The notes under the pieces were generated by a model, which had not been told where the DNA came from, did no database searches, and was given only the letters and a program-made list of their open reading frames with translations. Position numbers and translations under genes: made by a program. This document shows, piece after piece, positions 27,035 to 37,178 of a stretch of DNA of 64,000 nucleotides (positions within the stretch are counted from its first letter, which is position 1; every line of letters begins with the position of its first letter). Origin of the DNA: Gluconacetobacter johannae (GTDB taxonomy: Bacteria > Pseudomonadota > Alphaproteobacteria > Acetobacterales > Acetobacteraceae); contig NZ_BAQK01000013.1 of NCBI RefSeq assembly GCF_025994435.1, forward strand, positions 45,052 to 109,051. Reading direction: 5' to 3'.

Positions 27035-27814
27035 ATGACCTATACATCGCCGCGTCGTCCGCAGCTTTTCTACACGACTGCCCCGATGCCGTGTCCCTAT
27101 GTCGTGGGCCGGATGGAGCGCAAGGTCGTCACCGACATCGGCGGGCCGGACGCCGAACGGCTGCATAACCGCCTGTCGCGGGCGGGTTTCCGCCGCAGCC
27201 ACACCATCGCCTATGCCCCGGTCTGCCCGTCCTGCAGCGCCTGCGTTCCCATCCGCGTGCCGGCGACGCGCTTCGCGCCCGACCGGACGCAGCGTCGCAC
27301 CCTGCGCCGCAACATGATGATCGAGGGGTTCGAGGTCCCGGCCCACGCCACGACCGAGCAATTCACCCTGTTCCAGCGCTACCAGTTCGCCCGCCACGCG
27401 GAAGGCGACATGGCGGCGATGAATTTCTACGATTATCGCGCGATGATCGAGGATACCCCCATCGACACGCTGATGATCGAATTCCGCACGCCCGAGGACC
27501 AACTGGTCTGCGTCAGCCTGATCGACCGGCTGGATGACGGGCTGTCGGCGGTCTACAGCTTCTTCGATCCGGCCCTCGACGCCCGTTCGCTGGGCTCCTA
27601 CGCGATCATGTACCTGATCGAGCATACACGCCGCATGGGCCTGCCGTACCTGTATCTGGGCTACTGGATCCGGGACAGCGCCAAGATGGCCTACAAGGCG
27701 CGGTTCCGCCCGGCGGAGATCCTGTTTCGCGGCGCCTGGGTGCCGCTGGACGGACATGAGGCGCCGCAGGACGGAAGCGGGATGACCCGCTTTCCGATCT
27801 CCTTCCCCGAATAG
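27035..27814 (+). CDS. bpt: bacterial protein transferase (leucyl/aspartate tRNA-protein transferase)
   Basis: A 259-residue protein of the arginyltransferase-like Bpt family, which transfers Leu from Leu-tRNA to N-terminal Asp or Glu and so creates N-degrons read by ClpS/ClpAP. The N-terminal Cys-rich motif CPYVVGRMERK and the CPSCSACVPIRVP segment are conserved, as is YLYLGYWIRDSAKMAYKARFRP. A strong GAGGAG precedes the ATG. It converges on parC across a hairpin. clpS is not in the window. Confidence 0.93.
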   Translation: MTYTSPRRPQLFYTTAPMPCPYVVGRMERKVVTDIGGPDAERLHNRLSRAGFRRSHTIAYAPVCPSCSACVPIRVPATRFAPDRTQRRTLRRNMMIEGFEVPAHATTEQFTLFQRYQFARHAEGDMAAMNFYDYRAMIEDTPIDTLMIEFRTPEDQLVCVSLIDRLDDGLSAVYSFFDPALDARSLGSYAIMYLIEHTRRMGLPYLYLGYWIRDSAKMAYKARFRPAEILFRGAWVPLDGHEAPQDGSGMTRFPISFPE

Positions 27815-27828
27815 CCGCCCCGAAGAAC

Positions 27829-27855
27829 GGTTCGGCCTATCCTTTGGGCCGAACC
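27829..27855. terminator. possible bidirectional terminator between bpt and parC
   Basis: A perfect 9-bp inverted repeat GGTTCGGCC/GGCCGAACC with a 9-nt loop in the convergent gap; it overlaps the parC stop codon. No T-run follows on either side, so termination is uncertain. Confidence 0.5.
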
Positions 27856-30056
27856 TTCCGGGTCGCCCAGGCGGGCGCGGGCCGGCCGGCATCCGCGCGC
27901 TTGCCCAGATAATCCCGGAAATCGGCAAACGGCCGCACCCGCGCCGGATCGGGCCAGGCGACACCGCCTTCCGACGACAGGACACAGGCGTCCTGCAGGC
28001 TGCCTTCCTTGTATTTCTGCAGGGCCACACCCAGGCCGCGCGCCATTTCCGGCAACTGGTCGATGGGGAAGACCAGCATCCGCCGGTTCTGCCCGATGAC
28101 CACGACATGGTCCCCTTCGGCCGGCAGGCACATCCGCGCGCTCTCGGCCTCCTTGAGGTTGAGGACCTGCTTGCCCGTCCGCTTTTCGGCCACCATGTCC
28201 TCATCCCGGACCAGCAGGCCGCGTCCGGCGCTGGACACCAGCAGATGGCGCGCGCCCTCCTGCACCGGAAAGACCGCCACGATGTCCTCGTCATTGGACA
28301 ATTCGACCAGCAGGCGGATCGGCTGCCCATCGCCGCGCCCGCGCGGCAGGTCGGCGGCGCGCAAGGTGAACGCCCGGCCGTCGGTCGCGAAGAAGCACAG
28401 CCGGTCGGTGGACTGGCATTCCACCGCCAGGCGGAACCCGTCGCCTTCCTTGAATTTCTGCGCCGCCGGGTCGATGCCATGCCCGCGCACGGTCTTGACC
28501 CAGCCCCGCGCCGACAGGATCAGGGTCAGGGGCTCGCGGTCCACGGCTTCGACAACCGACACGTCGACCGCGCGCGGCGGTTCGGCCAGTTCGCTGCGCC
28601 GCCTGCCCAGCGGGCCGGCGCCGAACGCCTTGCGGATGGCCTTGATCTCGTCGGAAATCCGGCTCCAGCGCAACGCGTCGCTGTCCAGCAAGGCCGTCAG
28701 GTCCGCGCGCTCGGCCGTCAGTTCGGCGTGCTCCTTGCGGATCTCCAGCTCCTCCAGCCGGCGAAGGCTACGCAGGCGCATGTTCAGGATCGAATCGGCC
28801 TGCAATTCGGTCAGGGAAAACGTGGCCATCAGGCTGGCCTTCGCATCGTCCTCCTCACGGACGATGCGGATGACCTCGTCCAGATTCAGATAGACCGCCA
28901 GGAACCCGTCCAGGATCTCCAGCCGGCGATCGACCGAGTGCAGGCGATGGCGGCTGCGCCGTTGCAGGACCTCGTGCCGGTGATCCAGCCACGCCTGCAG
29001 CACCTCGCGCAGGCTCCGCACGCCGGGCACCCGGTCCGCGCCCAGCACGTTCATGTTCAGGCCGAACCGGCTTTCCAGCGCGGTGGCGCGGAACAGCGTC
29101 TCCATCAGCACTTCGGGTTCCACCCCGCGCGATTTCGGTTCCAGCACCAGGCGGATATCGATGGTGCTCTCATCGCGGATATCGCCCAGAAGCGGCAGCT
29201 TCTTCTGTTCCATCAGATCGGCGATCTGTTCGATCAGGCGCGATTTCTGGACCTGATACGGGATTTCCGTAATCACGATCTGCCAGGTGCCGAAACGCCC
29301 CGGCTCGACCGCCCACCGGGCACGGATCCGCAGGCTGCCGCGCCCGGTCTCATATGCCTGCAACAGGGTCGCGCGGTCCTCGACGATCAGCCCCCCGGTC
29401 GGAAAATCGGGGCCGGGCATCAGCTCCATCAACTCGGCCACCGACGCCTGCGGCTTGCGGATCAGCAGCATCGCGGCCGAACAGATCTCACCGACATTGT
29501 GGGGCGGGATGCTGGTCGCCATGCCGACGGCGATCCCTGCCGCCCCGTTCGCCAGCAGGTTCGGAAAGGCCGACGGCAGGACGACCGGCTCCTGCTCCTC
29601 GCCATCGTAGGTGGGGCGGAAATCGACCGAGTCGTCGTCGATTCCCTCCAGCAGGGCCTGGGCGACCGCGGTCATCCTGGCCTCGGTGTAGCGCATCGCC
29701 GCCGCGTTATCGCCGTCGATCGACCCGAAATTGCCCTGGCCCTCGACCAGCGGATAGCGAACGGCGAAATCCTGCGCCAGACGCACCAGCGCCTCGTACA
29801 CCGAGGCATCGCCATGCGGATGGTACTTACCGATGACGTCGCCGACCACGCGGGCGCATTTCTTGAACCCCGCCGACGGGTCCAGCCGCAACTGCCGCAT
29901 CGCGTAGATCATCCGCCGGTGCACGGGCTTCAGCCCGTCGCGCACGTCCGGCAGCGACCGCGACATGATGGTGGACATCGCATAGGCCAGATACCGTTCG
30001 CTCAAGGCGTCGGCGAGCCTGGTTTCCTCGATATGACCTCTGGTATCCACTGACAT
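27837..30056 (-). CDS. parC: DNA topoisomerase IV subunit A
   Basis: A 739-residue type IIA topoisomerase breakage-reunion subunit that decatenates daughter chromosomes with ParE. The catalytic Tyr123 is in AAMRYTEARM; the quinolone-region GKYHPHGDASVYEALVR is present. A coiled coil (about 420-480) and C-terminal beta-pinwheel blades follow. Its length matches ParC rather than GyrA (about 900), and the GyrA box is absent. GGAGG lies six bases before the ATG. It is last in the rpsB-tsf-recO-parC run. Confidence 0.95.
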   Translation of the reverse strand: MSVDTRGHIEETRLADALSERYLAYAMSTIMSRSLPDVRDGLKPVHRRMIYAMRQLRLDPSAGFKKCARVVGDVIGKYHPHGDASVYEALVRLAQDFAVRYPLVEGQGNFGSIDGDNAAAMRYTEARMTAVAQALLEGIDDDSVDFRPTYDGEEQEPVVLPSAFPNLLANGAAGIAVGMATSIPPHNVGEICSAAMLLIRKPQASVAELMELMPGPDFPTGGLIVEDRATLLQAYETGRGSLRIRARWAVEPGRFGTWQIVITEIPYQVQKSRLIEQIADLMEQKKLPLLGDIRDESTIDIRLVLEPKSRGVEPEVLMETLFRATALESRFGLNMNVLGADRVPGVRSLREVLQAWLDHRHEVLQRRSRHRLHSVDRRLEILDGFLAVYLNLDEVIRIVREEDDAKASLMATFSLTELQADSILNMRLRSLRRLEELEIRKEHAELTAERADLTALLDSDALRWSRISDEIKAIRKAFGAGPLGRRRSELAEPPRAVDVSVVEAVDREPLTLILSARGWVKTVRGHGIDPAAQKFKEGDGFRLAVECQSTDRLCFFATDGRAFTLRAADLPRGRGDGQPIRLLVELSNDEDIVAVFPVQEGARHLLVSSAGRGLLVRDEDMVAEKRTGKQVLNLKEAESARMCLPAEGDHVVVIGQNRRMLVFPIDQLPEMARGLGVALQKYKEGSLQDACVLSSEGGVAWPDPARVRPFADFRDYLGKRADAGRPAPAWATRKVRPKG

Positions 30057-30146
30057 GCATGTCCTCCGTCAGGGGAACAGATAGAGAAAAGAGCAGATTT
30101 GTCCATCGGTCGGACACGGAAAGAACGCCATCGTCCAACCGGGGGG

Positions 30147-30911
30147 TCAGCCGCCGCCGGCCGCGTCCCCATCCGGCATGGCGTCCACCAGATCGACCAG
30201 CCGCAGCCGCGCCGCCGGCAGGCCGCGATGGTGCTGGCCGAAGGCGTCGCGCGCCAGGAAATGCCCGGTCAGGCGCAGCCCGTCCCGCCAGTCGCGCACC
30301 GTGCCGGGGTCCGACGGGTCGAGAAACAGCGGCGGCAGACGCAGAAGCCGCGCCTTCCATGCCCCCGCCCCGGCGTCGCAGACCGCCCGGCCGGTGCGCG
30401 GCGACACCCAGGCCAAGCCATCCGCCTGTCCCGTGACCGCGCAGGCCGACAGGTCCATCCCGTACCCCAGGTCGGTCAGCAGGCTGGCCTCCCACCGCAG
30501 CAACGCCGCCATGCCGCCCCATGACGCCATCTCGGGCTCGAGGCTGAGGAGGCTGAGGAATCGGGTCAGCAGATGAAAGATCCGGGGACAGGGCTCGCGT
30601 TCGGGCAGGCTGCCGTCGGCCACCGCGCAGGCCGAGGCCAGCATCGCCAGCGCCAGCGGCGCGGACAGCAGCCGCGCTGCCGATCCATGCACCAGTTCCG
30701 CCGACAGCGCGCCCAACTGGTCCGCCAGGCGGCCCCGCCAGGCGGCCTTGACCAAGTTGCCCGGCTGCCACAGCGCCCGGTTCGCCCGGGCCGTGCCGCC
30801 GCGCGCCAGCCCGTGGAACACCCCGTGTTCCTCGGTCAGCAGGTGAATGATCGCACTGCTTTCGCCGTACGGGGCGGCAGAAAGCACAAGGGCGGGTGCT
30901 TCCCATTCCAT
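30147..30911 (-). CDS. recO: DNA repair protein RecO
   Basis: A 254-residue RecO. The OB-fold N-terminus (ALVLSAAPYGESSAIIHLLTEEHG) is followed by a helical domain with the family FxxxxLxxLGYG pattern (LLTDLGYGMDL). It loads RecA on SSB-coated DNA in the RecFOR pathway. The Cys-rich zinc finger typical of many RecO proteins is not evident. The ATG at 30911 is chosen because the longer frame reads into the tsf tail. It sits 37 bp after tsf and 90 bp before parC on the same strand. Confidence 0.9.
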   Translation of the reverse strand: MEWEAPALVLSAAPYGESSAIIHLLTEEHGVFHGLARGGTARANRALWQPGNLVKAAWRGRLADQLGALSAELVHGSAARLLSAPLALAMLASACAVADGSLPEREPCPRIFHLLTRFLSLLSLEPEMASWGGMAALLRWEASLLTDLGYGMDLSACAVTGQADGLAWVSPRTGRAVCDAGAGAWKARLLRLPPLFLDPSDPGTVRDWRDGLRLTGHFLARDAFGQHHRGLPAARLRLVDLVDAMPDGDAAGGG

Positions 30912-30948
30912 CAGGAAAGCCCCGCCCCGTTCAGACTGGCGACAGCGA

Positions 30949-31854
30949 TCAGACGCCGGCGGCCTTGGCGACCTCGGCCGCGAAGTCGTTTTCTTCCTTC
31001 TCGATGCCTTCGCCGAGCTGGAAGCGATCGAACGCCGCCAGCTTGGCGCCGGCCTTCTCGACGACCTTGCGGACGCGGCTTTCGCCGTCATGCACCCAGA
31101 CCTGCTCCAGGAGGACGACTTCCTCGTAGAACTTGCGGACGCGGCCTTCGACCATCTTCTCGATGATCGCCTCGGGCTTGCCGGAAGCGCGGGCCTGCTC
31201 GATCAGCACGGCACGCTCGCGCTCCAGCAGCGCGGGGTCGACGCTGTCGACGTCCAGCGCCGCCGGACGGGTCGCGGCGACATGCATGCCGACCTGACGG
31301 CCCAGCGTCAGCAGCGCCTCGTCCTCGGTCGGGGCCTCGATGGCGGCCAGGACGCCGATCTTGCCCAGGCCCGGACGAACCGCCGAATGGATGTAGCTGG
31401 CGACGACGCCCGACGGCACGCGCAGCACGCGGGCGCGGCGGATCGACATGTTCTCGCCGATGGTGGCGATCAGGTGCGTGATCTCGTCGGCGACCGTGCG
31501 GCCGCTGTCCAGCACCACGGTCTTGATCTGCTCGAGGTCCTCGCCGGCCACCAGGGCGGCGCGGGCCACGGCTTCGACGAAATTCTGGAAGCTTTCGTTA
31601 CGGGCGACGAAGTCGGTCTCGGCGTTCACCTCGACCATGGCCGCCGCCTGCGGGCCGGAGGCCACGCCGATCAACCCCTCGGCCGTCACGCGGCCGGACT
31701 TCTTCGCCGCGGCAGCCAGGCCCTTCTTACGCAGCCAGTCGATCGCGCCTTCGATCTCGCCGGCGGCCTCGTTCAGGGCCTTCTTGCAATCCATCATGCC
31801 GGCGCCGGTCTTCTCACGAAGTTCCTTCACCAGGGCTGCGGTAATCTCCGCCAT
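30949..31854 (-). CDS. tsf: translation elongation factor Ts
   Basis: 301 residues. EF-Ts exchanges GDP for GTP on EF-Tu. The N-terminal domain VKELREKTGAGMMDCKKAL and the NAETDFVARNE motif are diagnostic. The ATG at 31854 has GAGGAG eight bases upstream; a GTG at 31863 would sit too close to this site. It follows rpsB in the usual order; an 11-bp stem lies between them. Confidence 0.97.
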   Translation of the reverse strand: MAEITAALVKELREKTGAGMMDCKKALNEAAGEIEGAIDWLRKKGLAAAAKKSGRVTAEGLIGVASGPQAAAMVEVNAETDFVARNESFQNFVEAVARAALVAGEDLEQIKTVVLDSGRTVADEITHLIATIGENMSIRRARVLRVPSGVVASYIHSAVRPGLGKIGVLAAIEAPTEDEALLTLGRQVGMHVAATRPAALDVDSVDPALLERERAVLIEQARASGKPEAIIEKMVEGRVRKFYEEVVLLEQVWVHDGESRVRKVVEKAGAKLAAFDRFQLGEGIEKEENDFAAEVAKAAGV

Positions 31855-31878
31855 ATCAGTCACTCCTCAAGGCAGGCA

Positions 31879-31905
31879 CGCGCCCTGCCATGCCGGCAGG
31901 GCGCG
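31879..31905 (-). promoter_or_regulatory. strong hairpin in the rpsB-tsf gap
   Basis: An 11-bp perfect inverted repeat (CGCGCCCTGCC and complement) with a 5-nt loop, in the 120-bp gap just upstream of the tsf ribosome site. It has no T-run on the minus strand, so it may adjust readthrough or mRNA stability rather than terminate. Function is inferred. Confidence 0.45.
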
Positions 31906-31974
31906 TCCTTGCATCTGTCACCGTGGGGCCCCGCACGCCACCCGGACAGGCCGGGCGGCCAAGGGCCCTTGTTT

Positions 31975-32757
31975 TCAGACCGCGGGGGCGGGCTCGGCCG
32001 CGGCGGCCTCGGCCACCGTGTCGATCGGCAGTTCCTCGGCGCCGCCGAAATCCTGGCCCGACGCGCCCAGTTCGGCCGAAATGCCGTCCAGCACCGCACC
32101 CGACACCAGTTCGCAATACAGGGCGATGGCGCGGATCGCGTCGTCATTGCCCGGGATCGGGAAGGTCACGCCACGCGGGTCGGAGTTGCTGTCCAGGACC
32201 GCCACGACCGGAATGCCCAGCTTGTTGGCTTCCTCGACCGCCAGCTTCTCCTTGTTCGTGTCGATCACGAACAGGATGTCCGGCAGGCCGCCCATCTCCT
32301 TGATGCCGCCCAGCGAACGCTCCAGCTTCTCGCGGTTGCGGGTGATGTCCAGGACTTCCTTCTTGGTCAGCCCGTGGGTGTCGCCGCCCAGCATGTCGTC
32401 GATCTGGCGCAGACGCTTGATCGAGCCCGTGATGGTCTTCCAGTTGGTCAGCATGCCGCCCAGCCAGCGGTGGTTGACGTAATACTGGCCCGACCGCTTC
32501 GCCGCCTCGGCGATCTGGTCCGCGGCGGCGCGCTTGGTGCCGACGAACAGCACGCGCCCGCCACCGGCGACGGTGTCGCGAATCGCCTTCAGCGCGCGGT
32601 CCAGCATCGGCACCGTCTGCTGCAGGTCGATGATGTGAACCTGGTTGCGGACACCGAACAGGAACGGCGCCATGCGCGGGTTCCAGCGGCGGGTGTGGTG
32701 TCCGAAATGGACGCCGGCCTCGAGCAGCTGGCGCATCGTGAAATCGGGCATAGCCAT
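31975..32757 (-). CDS. rpsB: 30S ribosomal protein S2
   Basis: 260 residues. MPDFTMRQLLEAGVHFGHHTRRWNPRM is split over the N-terminus, and FVGTKRAA, RWLGGMLTNW and FVIDTNKEKLAVEEANKLGIP are S2 signatures. The C-terminal tail is Ala/Glu/Pro-rich, as in other alphaproteobacteria. It assembles late into the small subunit and is needed with S1 for mRNA binding. A promoter lies about 115 bp upstream, so the leader is around 105 nt. Confidence 0.98.
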   Translation of the reverse strand: MAMPDFTMRQLLEAGVHFGHHTRRWNPRMAPFLFGVRNQVHIIDLQQTVPMLDRALKAIRDTVAGGGRVLFVGTKRAAADQIAEAAKRSGQYYVNHRWLGGMLTNWKTITGSIKRLRQIDDMLGGDTHGLTKKEVLDITRNREKLERSLGGIKEMGGLPDILFVIDTNKEKLAVEEANKLGIPVVAVLDSNSDPRGVTFPIPGNDDAIRAIALYCELVSGAVLDGISAELGASGQDFGGAEELPIDTVAEAAAAEPAPAV

Positions 32758-32870
32758 GATCGGCCAAATCCTTGTCTTCTGGTTGGTCCTCCGTGAAGCG
32801 CCGGTCCCGTACGGAACACCAGAGGCACTGCTTCACGTGCGAATTGCCAGCCTAGTGGCTGACGGGCGTG

Positions 32871-32899
32871 GATATGACGATTTTTCCCGCGCAATGCAA
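32871..32899 (-). promoter_or_regulatory. promoter of rpsB-tsf
   Basis: -35 TTGCAT (32894-32899), 17-bp spacer, -10 CATATC (32871-32876). The leader to the rpsB ATG (about 105 nt) contains a near-palindromic GTTCCGTACGGGAC stretch that could fold, perhaps the site of S2 autoregulation. Confidence 0.5.
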
Positions 32900-32916
32900 G
32901 CGCCGGGGCGCGGGCG

Positions 32917-35900
32917 CTATCTCTGCTCCACCCTGCCGACGCCCTCGACGGCGCGAATCATATGGGCGATGCGCGGCGTCACCCGGTAGGCGCCGCTCAG
33001 CGTCACCTCGACATCGCGCGTCTCGGCGACCGACGGCAGCAGCACGATCCGCCCCCGCCCGCCGCGCTCCTCGGCCAGGATGGCGTGGATCGGGGCGATG
33101 GCGTCCTCGCGGTCGAACCAGACGCGCAGTTCGGCGGCGGCGTCGGCGGCCGCCTGTTCCAGCCCCACCACGTCGCTGGCGGTGATTCGCAGCGCCTCGC
33201 CATCCAGGCGCAGGTCCGCCGTCACCAGCACGGCATTGCCGGCCGTCAGCACCTCGCGCGAGCGGGACAGGACCTCGGAGAAGAACGTGACCTCGCATCC
33301 GCCGCTGGCGTCCGACAGCCGCACCCAGGCCATCTTGCTGCCGGTGCGGGTCGGGCGTTCCTTGCGGTCCACCACGCAGCCCGCGATCTTCACCCGCGTC
33401 AGCCCCGCCTGGGCCGCGGCCTCCAACCCGGTGGCGCGCACGGCGCCCAGGCGGCGCATCAGCGGGCCGTAGGAATCCAGCGGGTGGGCGGTCAGATGGA
33501 AGCCGATGGCCTCGGCCTCCATGCCCAGGCGCTCGAATTCCGGCCAGTCGGAAAGGACGGGCAAGCGCAGCGGCTCGGCCGCCGGGGTGTCGCCGCCGCC
33601 GCCGAACAGGCCGATCTGCCCGCTAGCGGCCTCCTGCGCCTGGGCGTTCGCCCGCCGCAGCACGGTCTCGGCCGCCGCCGCGACCAGCGCGCGATTGGGC
33701 ACCATGGTGTCGAACGCCCCGGCCTTGGCCAGATTCTCGATCTGCATCTTGTTCAACTGGCGCGGGTCCACGCGCGCCGCCAGGTCGGCCAGGTCGGTGA
33801 AGGGCCGCGCGCCCCGCGCCGCGACCAGCGCCTCCATCGCCGAGAACCCGACCTTCTTGACCGCCGCCAGCGCGTAGCGAATGCCCAGCGTGCCGTCCGG
33901 CCGCCGTTCGACGGTGAAATCCGGCCCCGACGCATTGATGTCCGGCGGCAGGACGGAAATGCCCAGGCGCTCGGCCTCCTGCCGCAGGGCGGCCAGCTTG
34001 TCGGTCTTTTCACGCGCCAGCGACATGCAGGCCGCCAGGAAGGCCACGGGGTGGTTCGCCTTCATCCACGCCGTCTGGTACGACACCAGCGCATAGGCGG
34101 CGGCGTGCGACTTGTTGAACCCGTAGTCGGCGAACTTGGCCATCAGGTCGAACACCTCGACCGCCTTGTCGCGGTCGATGCCGCGCCCCACCGCGCCCTC
34201 GGTGAAGATCTCGCGCTGGGTGTCCATCTCCGCGCGGATCTTCTTGCCCATCGCGCGGCGCAGCAGGTCGGCCCCACCCAGGCTGTAGCCCGCCATCTTC
34301 TGGGCGATCTGCATCACCTGTTCCTGATAGACCATGATGCCGTAGGTCTCGGACAGGATGTCGCGGATTTCCTCGTGCGGGGGCTCCCAGGCCTCGCCGT
34401 GCTTGCGGCGGCAATAATCGGGAATGTTGGCCATCGGGCCGGGGCGGTAGAGCGCCACCGCCGCGATCAGGTCCTCCAGCCGCGTCGGGCGCATCTGCTT
34501 CAGGACGTCGCGCATGCCCGCGCCTTCGAACTGGAACACGCCGCCGGTGTCGCCCCGCGCCAGCATCTCGTACGTCAGGGCGTCGTCCAGCGGCAGCATC
34601 GACAGGTCGACCGTCACGTCGAGCCCTTTCAGGAACTGGACGGCGCGTTGCAGGATGGTCAGCGTCGTCAGGCCCAGGAAGTCGAACTTCACCAGCCCCG
34701 CCTGCTCGACGAACTTCATGTTGTACTGGGTGACCAGCATGTCGCTCTTGGGATCGCGATAGAGCGGGACCAGTTCCACCAGCTTCCGGTCGCCGATCAC
34801 CACGCCGGCGGCGTGGGTGCTGGCGTGGCGGTACAGACCTTCCAGCTGCAGGCCGATTTCCATCAGCCGGCGCAGCGCCTCGTCGGTGTCGCGCATTTCC
34901 TGCAGGCGCGGTTCGCCGTCGATCGCCTGCTTCAGCGTCACCGGCTTGGCCGGGTTGTTCGGAATCAGTTCCGCGACCTTGTTGACCATGCCGAACGGCA
35001 GGCCCAGCACGCGGCCCACGTCGCGCACGGCGGCGCGGGCCTGCAATTTTCCGAAGGTGATGATCTGCGCCACCCGGTCCGGGCCATATTCGCCCCGGAC
35101 ATAGCGGATCACCTCATCCCGACGGTCCTGGCAGAAGTCGATATCGAAATCGGGCATCGACACGCGTTCGGGGTTCAGGAACCGCTCGAACAGCAGGTTG
35201 AAGGGAATCGGGTCGATATCGGTGATCGTCAGCGCCCACGCCGCCAGCGACCCTGCCCCCGACCCGCGTCCCGGCCCCACCGGGATGTCATGCGCCTTCG
35301 CCCACTGGATGAAGTCGGCAACGATCATGAAATAGCCGGGGAAACCCATCTTCGCGATGATATCCAGCTCGAACGTCAGGCGGTCCTGATAGAGCCGCCG
35401 GGTGTCGTCATCCGGGTTCAGCCGCTGCAACCGCTGGTCCAGCCCCGCGATCGCCATGGCGCGCAGGGTCTGCTCCTCGGTCGCGCCCGGCGCCACCTTG
35501 GGGCAGACCGGCAGCAGGGGCTTGCGCGTTTCCACCCGCACCGCGCACCGCCGGGCGATGGCCAGCGTATTGTCGCAGGCCTCGGGCAGGTCGGCGAACA
35601 GCGCCCGCATCGCCTCGGGCGGCTTGAACCAGTGTTCGGGCGTCACCCGCCAGCGGTCGCGCTCGGCCATCGTGCGGCCCTGCGCGATGCACAGCAGGGC
35701 GTCATGCGCCTCGTACATGTCGGGCCGGGGGAAGAAGCATTCGTTGGTGGCGACCAGCGGCAGGCCCCGCCGGTCGGCCAGCGCGATCATCCCCGGCTCC
35801 ACCGCGCGCTCGACCGGCAGCCCGTGACGATGCAGTTCCACCACCAGCCGGTCGCCGAAGGATTCGTGCAGGCGGTCCAGCAGCCGGGCGGCCTCGTTCT

Positions 35901-36345
35901 CCTGCCCCTCGGCCAGCAGGCGGAACAGCGGGCCGCGCGTGCCGCCGGTCAGCAGGATCAGCCCTTCGGCGCGTTCGCACAGCAGGTCCAGCGGCACGGT
36001 CGGTTCCGCCGTGTCCCCTTGCAGGAAGCCCGACGAGGACAGGAATTGCAGGTTCAGCAGCCCGACGTCGTCCTGCGCCAGCAGCACCACCGGCTCGGCC
36101 GGCTGCCCCGGCTTGTCGCAGCGGGGCGGCAGGCCGACCTGGCAGCCGATGATCGGCTGCACCCCCTTGCCCGAGCAATATTGCGAAAATTCCAGCGCCC
36201 CGAACAGATTGCCGGTATCGGTGATCGCGGCCGCCGGCATCCGCATCTGCTGCGCCAGCGCCGCGATATCGGCAACCCGGATCGCCCCCTGGCTCAGGGA
36301 GTAGGCGGAATGGATGCGAAGATGGACGAAATCGGCATGGGACAT
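32917..36345 (-). CDS. dnaE: DNA polymerase III alpha subunit
   Basis: A 1142-residue replicative polymerase. A PHP domain at the N-terminus opens with FVHLRIHSAYSLSQGAI. The polymerase core has GPGRGSGAGSLAAW and the catalytic MPDFDIDF at 397-404 (Asp401 and Asp403 at the same numbers as in E. coli DnaE). A helix-hairpin-helix region, an OB fold and a C-terminal tail follow. Length is normal for DnaE1 (about 1140-1170). It is separated from lolD by the two-hairpin repeat and from rpsB by an intergenic promoter. Confidence 0.98.
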   Translation of the reverse strand: MSHADFVHLRIHSAYSLSQGAIRVADIAALAQQMRMPAAAITDTGNLFGALEFSQYCSGKGVQPIIGCQVGLPPRCDKPGQPAEPVVLLAQDDVGLLNLQFLSSSGFLQGDTAEPTVPLDLLCERAEGLILLTGGTRGPLFRLLAEGQENEAARLLDRLHESFGDRLVVELHRHGLPVERAVEPGMIALADRRGLPLVATNECFFPRPDMYEAHDALLCIAQGRTMAERDRWRVTPEHWFKPPEAMRALFADLPEACDNTLAIARRCAVRVETRKPLLPVCPKVAPGATEEQTLRAMAIAGLDQRLQRLNPDDDTRRLYQDRLTFELDIIAKMGFPGYFMIVADFIQWAKAHDIPVGPGRGSGAGSLAAWALTITDIDPIPFNLLFERFLNPERVSMPDFDIDFCQDRRDEVIRYVRGEYGPDRVAQIITFGKLQARAAVRDVGRVLGLPFGMVNKVAELIPNNPAKPVTLKQAIDGEPRLQEMRDTDEALRRLMEIGLQLEGLYRHASTHAAGVVIGDRKLVELVPLYRDPKSDMLVTQYNMKFVEQAGLVKFDFLGLTTLTILQRAVQFLKGLDVTVDLSMLPLDDALTYEMLARGDTGGVFQFEGAGMRDVLKQMRPTRLEDLIAAVALYRPGPMANIPDYCRRKHGEAWEPPHEEIRDILSETYGIMVYQEQVMQIAQKMAGYSLGGADLLRRAMGKKIRAEMDTQREIFTEGAVGRGIDRDKAVEVFDLMAKFADYGFNKSHAAAYALVSYQTAWMKANHPVAFLAACMSLAREKTDKLAALRQEAERLGISVLPPDINASGPDFTVERRPDGTLGIRYALAAVKKVGFSAMEALVAARGARPFTDLADLAARVDPRQLNKMQIENLAKAGAFDTMVPNRALVAAAAETVLRRANAQAQEAASGQIGLFGGGGDTPAAEPLRLPVLSDWPEFERLGMEAEAIGFHLTAHPLDSYGPLMRRLGAVRATGLEAAAQAGLTRVKIAGCVVDRKERPTRTGSKMAWVRLSDASGGCEVTFFSEVLSRSREVLTAGNAVLVTADLRLDGEALRITASDVVGLEQAAADAAAELRVWFDREDAIAPIHAILAEERGGRGRIVLLPSVAETRDVEVTLSGAYRVTPRIAHMIRAVEGVGRVEQR

Positions 36346-36407
36346 GCCGTCATTGTATCACGACCCGTCCTGTCCCGCGCCGATTCTCCGCCCTGGCCGG
36401 GCAGGAC

Positions 36408-36470
36408 AGGTCGGGCGTTGCCCGAACCCACCCATTACCCAGATCCGGGGCCTGAGGCCCTGGACCCCGA
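36408..36470. repeat. two-hairpin intergenic element, copy 2
   Basis: The first 22 nt (36408-36429) match 2254-2275 with one difference and form the same CGGGC/GCCCG hairpin. A second hairpin, GGGCC-TGA-GGCCC (36448-36460), follows and is flanked by a further CGGGG/CCCCG pair. It lies between the lolD 3' end and the dnaE 5' end. Confidence 0.6.
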
Positions 36471-36473
36471 TCG

Positions 36474-37170
<697 letters not shown>

Positions 37171-37178
<8 letters not shown>

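Noticed and set aside
26888..28480. 530-codon minus-strand frame
   Set aside because: It is a shifted frame of parC that then runs antisense to bpt; neither half resembles a protein.
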